A stretch of DNA of 64,000 bases, from NCBI GenBank assembly GCA_011526585.1, contig WYBB01000033.1, positions 1-64,000 of the forward strand, written 5' to 3'. The position numbers were made by a program, and so were the translations under genes. Positions within the stretch are counted from its first letter, which is position 1. Every line of letters begins with the position of its first letter. Below are positions 61,009 to 64,000 of the stretch, in pieces. The notes under the pieces were generated by a model that was not told the origin of the DNA, made no database searches, and saw only the letters and a list, made by a program, of their open reading frames with translations. The DNA comes from Deltaproteobacteria bacterium (GTDB lineage Bacteria; Myxococcota_A; UBA9042; PHBI01).

Positions 61009-63632
61009 CTGTTCGCATCATCGTCAGCGCGGCGGTGGCGCTCGCGGCCCTGGGCTGCGCCACGGGCGAGCGCGCGCCGCAAGACGACGCGTCGCATGGC
61101 GCCATGCTCGAGGTCGAGAACCGCACGAGCGAAGACCTGGCGATCGCCGTGCGCGGGCGGGTCGAGGGGATCGCCCGGAGCGGCGCGCGGCTGCGTGTGA
61201 GGCACCTCGGACCGGGCCCGGCGGCGCTCTCGGCGCGCGCGGTCAGCGGTGGGCGCGGGGCCTTCGAGGCGAAGCTGGAGGTCGTGCTCGCGCACGGGGA
61301 GATCGTGCCGTGGTCGATCGTGCCCGACGAGGCTGGCGGGGAGGCTCTCCCCGAGGTGCCGGCGCTCGGCGCGCTGGTGGTCGAAAACCCGAGCCCGCGC
61401 GACATCGTGGTGCTGGTCGACGGCCAGCGTCTCGGGCGGGTCTTTGCGCGGCAGACGCGGCGCTTCGAGGATCTCCCGAGCGGGATGGCGAAGGTCGGCG
61501 CGCGGCCCGATGACAACACGGCGCCGAGCGAGGCCGAGCTCATGATCCCGCCCGGCCAGGAGGTCGCGTGGCGCTTCGAGCAGTCGGGCGCGGCGCTGAC
61601 GATCGAGAACGCGACGGACGAGGCGATCGCGGTGAAGATCGACGGAGTCACGCGCGCGCGCATCGCGCCCGGCGAGCGTTGGACCAGCACCGAGGCGCCG
61701 GGGCTGCGCGTCTTGAACGCGCGCTCGGAGCCGTCGCAGCGACCCTACGAGGAGATGCTCGAGCTCACCGAGGGCACACCTGCGCTGTGGCAGGTGATGG
61801 CGGGCCAGGCGGCGCTCGTCGTCGAGAACGCGACCGGCGAGGCGTTGAGCTTGCGGGTGCCGGGGCGTGAGGCGGTCGTCGTCGCGCCGCGCGAGCACGT
61901 GCGCTTCGAGGACCTGGCGACCGGGAGCGTCGCGGTCGAGGCGCGTGGGCAGGCGACGAAGACGGCCTACGCGGCGCTGATCGAGCTGCTCGCCGGCCAG
62001 GAGGTGACCTGGGTGGCGGGGCCGGTGCTCGGCTCGATCCGGGTCGAGAACCGGACGAACCGCGAGCTGACGATCTACACCGGCGAGGCCGGACGCGAGG
62101 TCGAGCGGGGGCGGATCGGCGCGGGCGCGACGGCGCTGGTGCGCGATCTCTTGCGCAGCAACGTCGCGATCGCCGCGGTGGGGATGGGGCCGGGCGGCGG
62201 CGCGTGGCGCCAGGCGACGACGATCGATCTGTCGGAGACGCCGGCGGCGACATGGGTCGTGTCGGCGCTGACCGGGGCGGTGCGGGTCGACAACGCGAGC
62301 GACGAGGCGGTCGACGTCTTCGTCGACGCGGCGCGGGTGGGCGAGGTGCCGGCGGGCGCGGCGCGTACCTTCACCGGCGTCGAGGTCGGTGCGCGGCTGA
62401 TCGAGTGCGTCGCGCAGACGAGCGGGCGGACGCAGCGCGCCGAGGTCGTCGTCGGCGAGGACGCGCTCGCGGCGATGGCGGTGCGCGATCTCGCGGCGTG
62501 GGTGGTGATCGCCAACCGGAGCGGCGAGCGGCTGGTCACGCAGGGGATCCTCGCCGAGCAGGTCGAGACGATCGAGCACGACGCGACGATCCGGTTCAAG
62601 GTGCCGGCGAGCGCGCCGGCGCGCGTGGGGGGACCGGCGGGCCAGCGGCTCGGGCTGATCGGGGGCGAGACCGGCTTCGTCTACGCGAAGACGATCGCGG
62701 TCGCGCCCGGCGAGAGCGAGCGCTGGGAGGTCGTGCTGGAGCCGGGGCGCGTGGTGGTGTGGAGCCGCCTCGACGAGAGCGTGGCGGTGACGATCGACGG
62801 GCGCGCGCAGGGGAGCCTGGCGCCGGACGAGACGCTGGCGATCGACGGTGTCGCGCCGGGGCGGCACCGGCTGCAGGTCGTCGGGCTGCGGAGCGGGCTC
62901 GTGCGCACGGAGGAGGTCGCGGCCTCGCCGGGCGGGGTGGCGAGCGTGACCTTCGCGATGGAGCTCGGCGTGCTGCTGGTGGAAAACCGCGCGCAGGAGC
63001 CGGTCGAGGTGGCGATCGACGGCGCGCTGTATGGAGAGGTCGCCGGCGGGGCGCTGCACGCGTTCGGCAAGGTGGCGCCGGGCGCGCGCGAGGTCGAGCT
63101 GTACTTCTCGCGGAGCCGGCGCACCCAGCGCGTGGCGCTGGAGATCCGCGAGGGGCAGCGGGCGCGCGTGGTCGCCGAGGCGCCGCTCGGCGTGCTGGTC
63201 GTCGACAACTCCTCGCACCAGGACGTCAAGATCACGGTCGACGGGACGCCGCTCGCGGTCGTGCCCGCGGACGCCGGGCCGACCCTGGTGAACGCGCCGG
63301 CGGGCGCGCGGCACGTGCGCATCGAGCGGCTGGGCGACCGGAGCGAGCTCGGATTCCAGCTCCAGATCGACGCCGACGTCGCGGTGCACGTGCCGGTTCC
63401 GCCCAGGACGGTGAGGCTGGTCGTCGTCAACCGCGGCGACGGCGCGCTCGAGCTCTTCGCGGGGGAGCACCCGCTGGGCCGCATCGCGGCGCGCGCGTCG
63501 ATCATGATCGAGGAGGTGCCCGACGGCGAGGCGAGGCTCTTCGCCAAGGACGCCGAGGGCCGGGTGACGCACGAAGAGCTCAGGCGCCTGCACGCCGGTG
63601 AGACGGCGACCTGGGTGCTGGCCGCGCCCTGA
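61005..63632 (+). CDS. Lipoprotein with eleven PEGA-like repeats
   Basis: An 875-residue predicted lipoprotein (MTVRIIVSAAVALAALGC). After the lipid Cys, about eleven copies of a 70-80-residue beta module follow. Each opens with a signature such as ALVVENPSPRDIVVLVDG, AALTIENATDEAIAVKIDG, GSIRVENRTNRELTIYTG or GVLLVENRAQEPVEVAIDG, and contains G-x-(A/T)-x-x-F-x-D-L-P-type turns. The modules resemble PEGA-like surface domains. The repeats are highly diverged from each other. It is translationally coupled to the vWA lipoprotein, which suggests a surface complex. Its stop is 137 bp before dnaK. Confidence 0.78.
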   Translation: MTVRIIVSAAVALAALGCATGERAPQDDASHGAMLEVENRTSEDLAIAVRGRVEGIARSGARLRVRHLGPGPAALSARAVSGGRGAFEAKLEVVLAHGEIVPWSIVPDEAGGEALPEVPALGALVVENPSPRDIVVLVDGQRLGRVFARQTRRFEDLPSGMAKVGARPDDNTAPSEAELMIPPGQEVAWRFEQSGAALTIENATDEAIAVKIDGVTRARIAPGERWTSTEAPGLRVLNARSEPSQRPYEEMLELTEGTPALWQVMAGQAALVVENATGEALSLRVPGREAVVVAPREHVRFEDLATGSVAVEARGQATKTAYAALIELLAGQEVTWVAGPVLGSIRVENRTNRELTIYTGEAGREVERGRIGAGATALVRDLLRSNVAIAAVGMGPGGGAWRQATTIDLSETPAATWVVSALTGAVRVDNASDEAVDVFVDAARVGEVPAGAARTFTGVEVGARLIECVAQTSGRTQRAEVVVGEDALAAMAVRDLAAWVVIANRSGERLVTQGILAEQVETIEHDATIRFKVPASAPARVGGPAGQRLGLIGGETGFVYAKTIAVAPGESERWEVVLEPGRVVVWSRLDESVAVTIDGRAQGSLAPDETLAIDGVAPGRHRLQVVGLRSGLVRTEEVAASPGGVASVTFAMELGVLLVENRAQEPVEVAIDGALYGEVAGGALHAFGKVAPGAREVELYFSRSRRTQRVALEIREGQRARVVAEAPLGVLVVDNSSHQDVKITVDGTPLAVVPADAGPTLVNAPAGARHVRIERLGDRSELGFQLQIDADVAVHVPVPPRTVRLVVVNRGDGALELFAGEHPLGRIAARASIMIEEVPDGEARLFAKDAEGRVTHEELRRLHAGETATWVLAAP

Positions 63633-63649
63633 CGCGCGGAGGCCGTCGC

Positions 63650-63665
63650 TTGGCACGTCTCTTGT
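63650..63665 (+). promoter_or_regulatory. Candidate sigma-54 (-24/-12) promoter before dnaK
   Basis: TTGGCACG, N4, TTGT resembles the sigma-54 consensus TGGCACG-N4-TTGC. The GG at 63652-63653 is followed ten bases later by GT instead of the nearly invariant GC, so the match is imperfect. It lies 105 bp upstream of the dnaK start. A weaker sigma-70-like TTGACT is at 63685-63690. Confidence 0.3.
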
Positions 63666-63769
63666 CGTGTGCGTGAGAGCCGCCTTGACTCCGCAAGGGG
63701 AGGACTTAGGTTCCGCGCGACACCGAGCCCCGAGCGAGCGGGGCGGAATCGACTCGGGAGGGAACACAC

Positions 63770-64000
63770 ATGGGCAAGATCATCGGCATCGATCTGGGAA
63801 CGACCAATTCGGTCGTCGCGATCATGGAGGGCGGCGAGCCCAAGGTCATCACCAACGAAGAAGGCGGGCGCACGACGCCGTCGGTCGTCGCCTTCGACGA
63901 CAAGGGCAACGTGCTGGTCGGCCAGATCGCGCGGCGCCAGGCGGTCGTGAACCCGACCAAGACGCTGTTCTCGGTCAAGCGCCTCATCGGCCACCGCTTC
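63770..64000 (+). CDS. dnaK: Chaperone DnaK (3' partial)
   Basis: The first 77 residues of DnaK are visible before the window ends. [20 protein letters not shown] is the phosphate-binding motif of the Hsp70 ATPase domain, and [20 protein letters not shown] follows, as in all DnaK proteins. A strong GGGAGGG Shine-Dalgarno precedes the ATG. No CIRCE element is seen upstream, although hrcA is encoded 16 kb away in the same window. The neighbouring upstream gene is an unrelated lipoprotein. Confidence 0.97.
   Translation, partial: MGKIIGIDLGTTNSVVAIMEGGEPKVITNEEGGRTTPSVVAFDDKGNVLVGQIARRQAVVNPTKTLFSVKRLIGHRF

Noticed and set aside
63633..63769. CIRCE element in front of dnaK
   Set aside because: No TTAGCACTC-N9-GAGTGCTAA-like repeat is present on either strand.

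Overview
The window is about 70% GC and gene-dense. It looks like a chromosomal segment of a member of the Myxococcota or another delta-proteobacterial lineage. The pointers are Myxococcus-type LexA boxes in front of lexA, a CdnL/CarD-family regulator, a MYXO-CTERM-like C-terminus, slime-mould-type Cys-rich repeats, a FHA-GGDEF protein, an AAA ATPase fused to TPRs, and at least sixteen predicted lipoproteins in 64 kb. No phage, transposase, integrase or CRISPR array was seen.

Layout. 1-7.3 kb: the end of a di-haem sugar-dehydrogenase-like protein; a CrtI/retinol-saturase-like oxidoreductase divergent from a TetR regulator, with two operator-like palindromes and a hexanucleotide microsatellite between them; an SDR / small protein / GMC oxidoreductase operon; a Uma2 nuclease-fold protein. 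7.5-18.8 kb: 180-kDa NAD-glutamate dehydrogenase, an Ig-like lipoprotein coupled to rnhA, lexA, a four-copy array of a structured repeat, a PPC/DUF296 protein and two lipoproteins. 20.6-30.4 kb: a Pro/Lys-rich protein with its own promoter and terminator; an asd-mtnD-mtnB operon divergent from a ribB-like/NUDIX pair; tRNA-Arg(CCG); two hydrolases; an ATP-dependent DNA ligase. 30.4-42 kb: surface lipoproteins, an RND exporter, an ABC exporter and a MepA-like murein endopeptidase. 42-47.6 kb: dtd, a ligand-less M20 homologue, cdnL, bamD and hrcA. 47.7-59.2 kb: Cys-rich and possible TULIP-like lipoproteins, FHA-GGDEF, a frameshifted barrel protein, a lipase-like hydrolase, a DUF6600 lipoprotein and the ATPase-TPR protein. 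59.4-64 kb: a vWA lipoprotein coupled to an eleven-repeat lipoprotein, then the start of dnaK.

Main novelty candidate. A dispersed element occurs at three loci: a four-copy array directly after lexA (16871-17317), a copy over the start of the DNA ligase gene (28505-28653), and a copy directly after the DUF6600 gene (55762-55885). All share about 50 conserved bases. These surround an inner hairpin and are enclosed by an outer stem. The sequences of both stems differ between loci, yet each remains self-complementary. The outer stem includes a stop codon at two loci and overlaps early ligase codons at the third. This is either a structured RNA with covarying stems or a palindromic mobile element whose arms are built from the target gene end.

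Other points worth attention: a ribB-like protein with key residues replaced in both halves; an M20-family protein that has lost most metal ligands; a short palindrome that forms part of a lipoprotein signal-peptide coding region; a cdnL gene with a long leader and a CarD-like tail; and a probable single-base frameshift near 53255.
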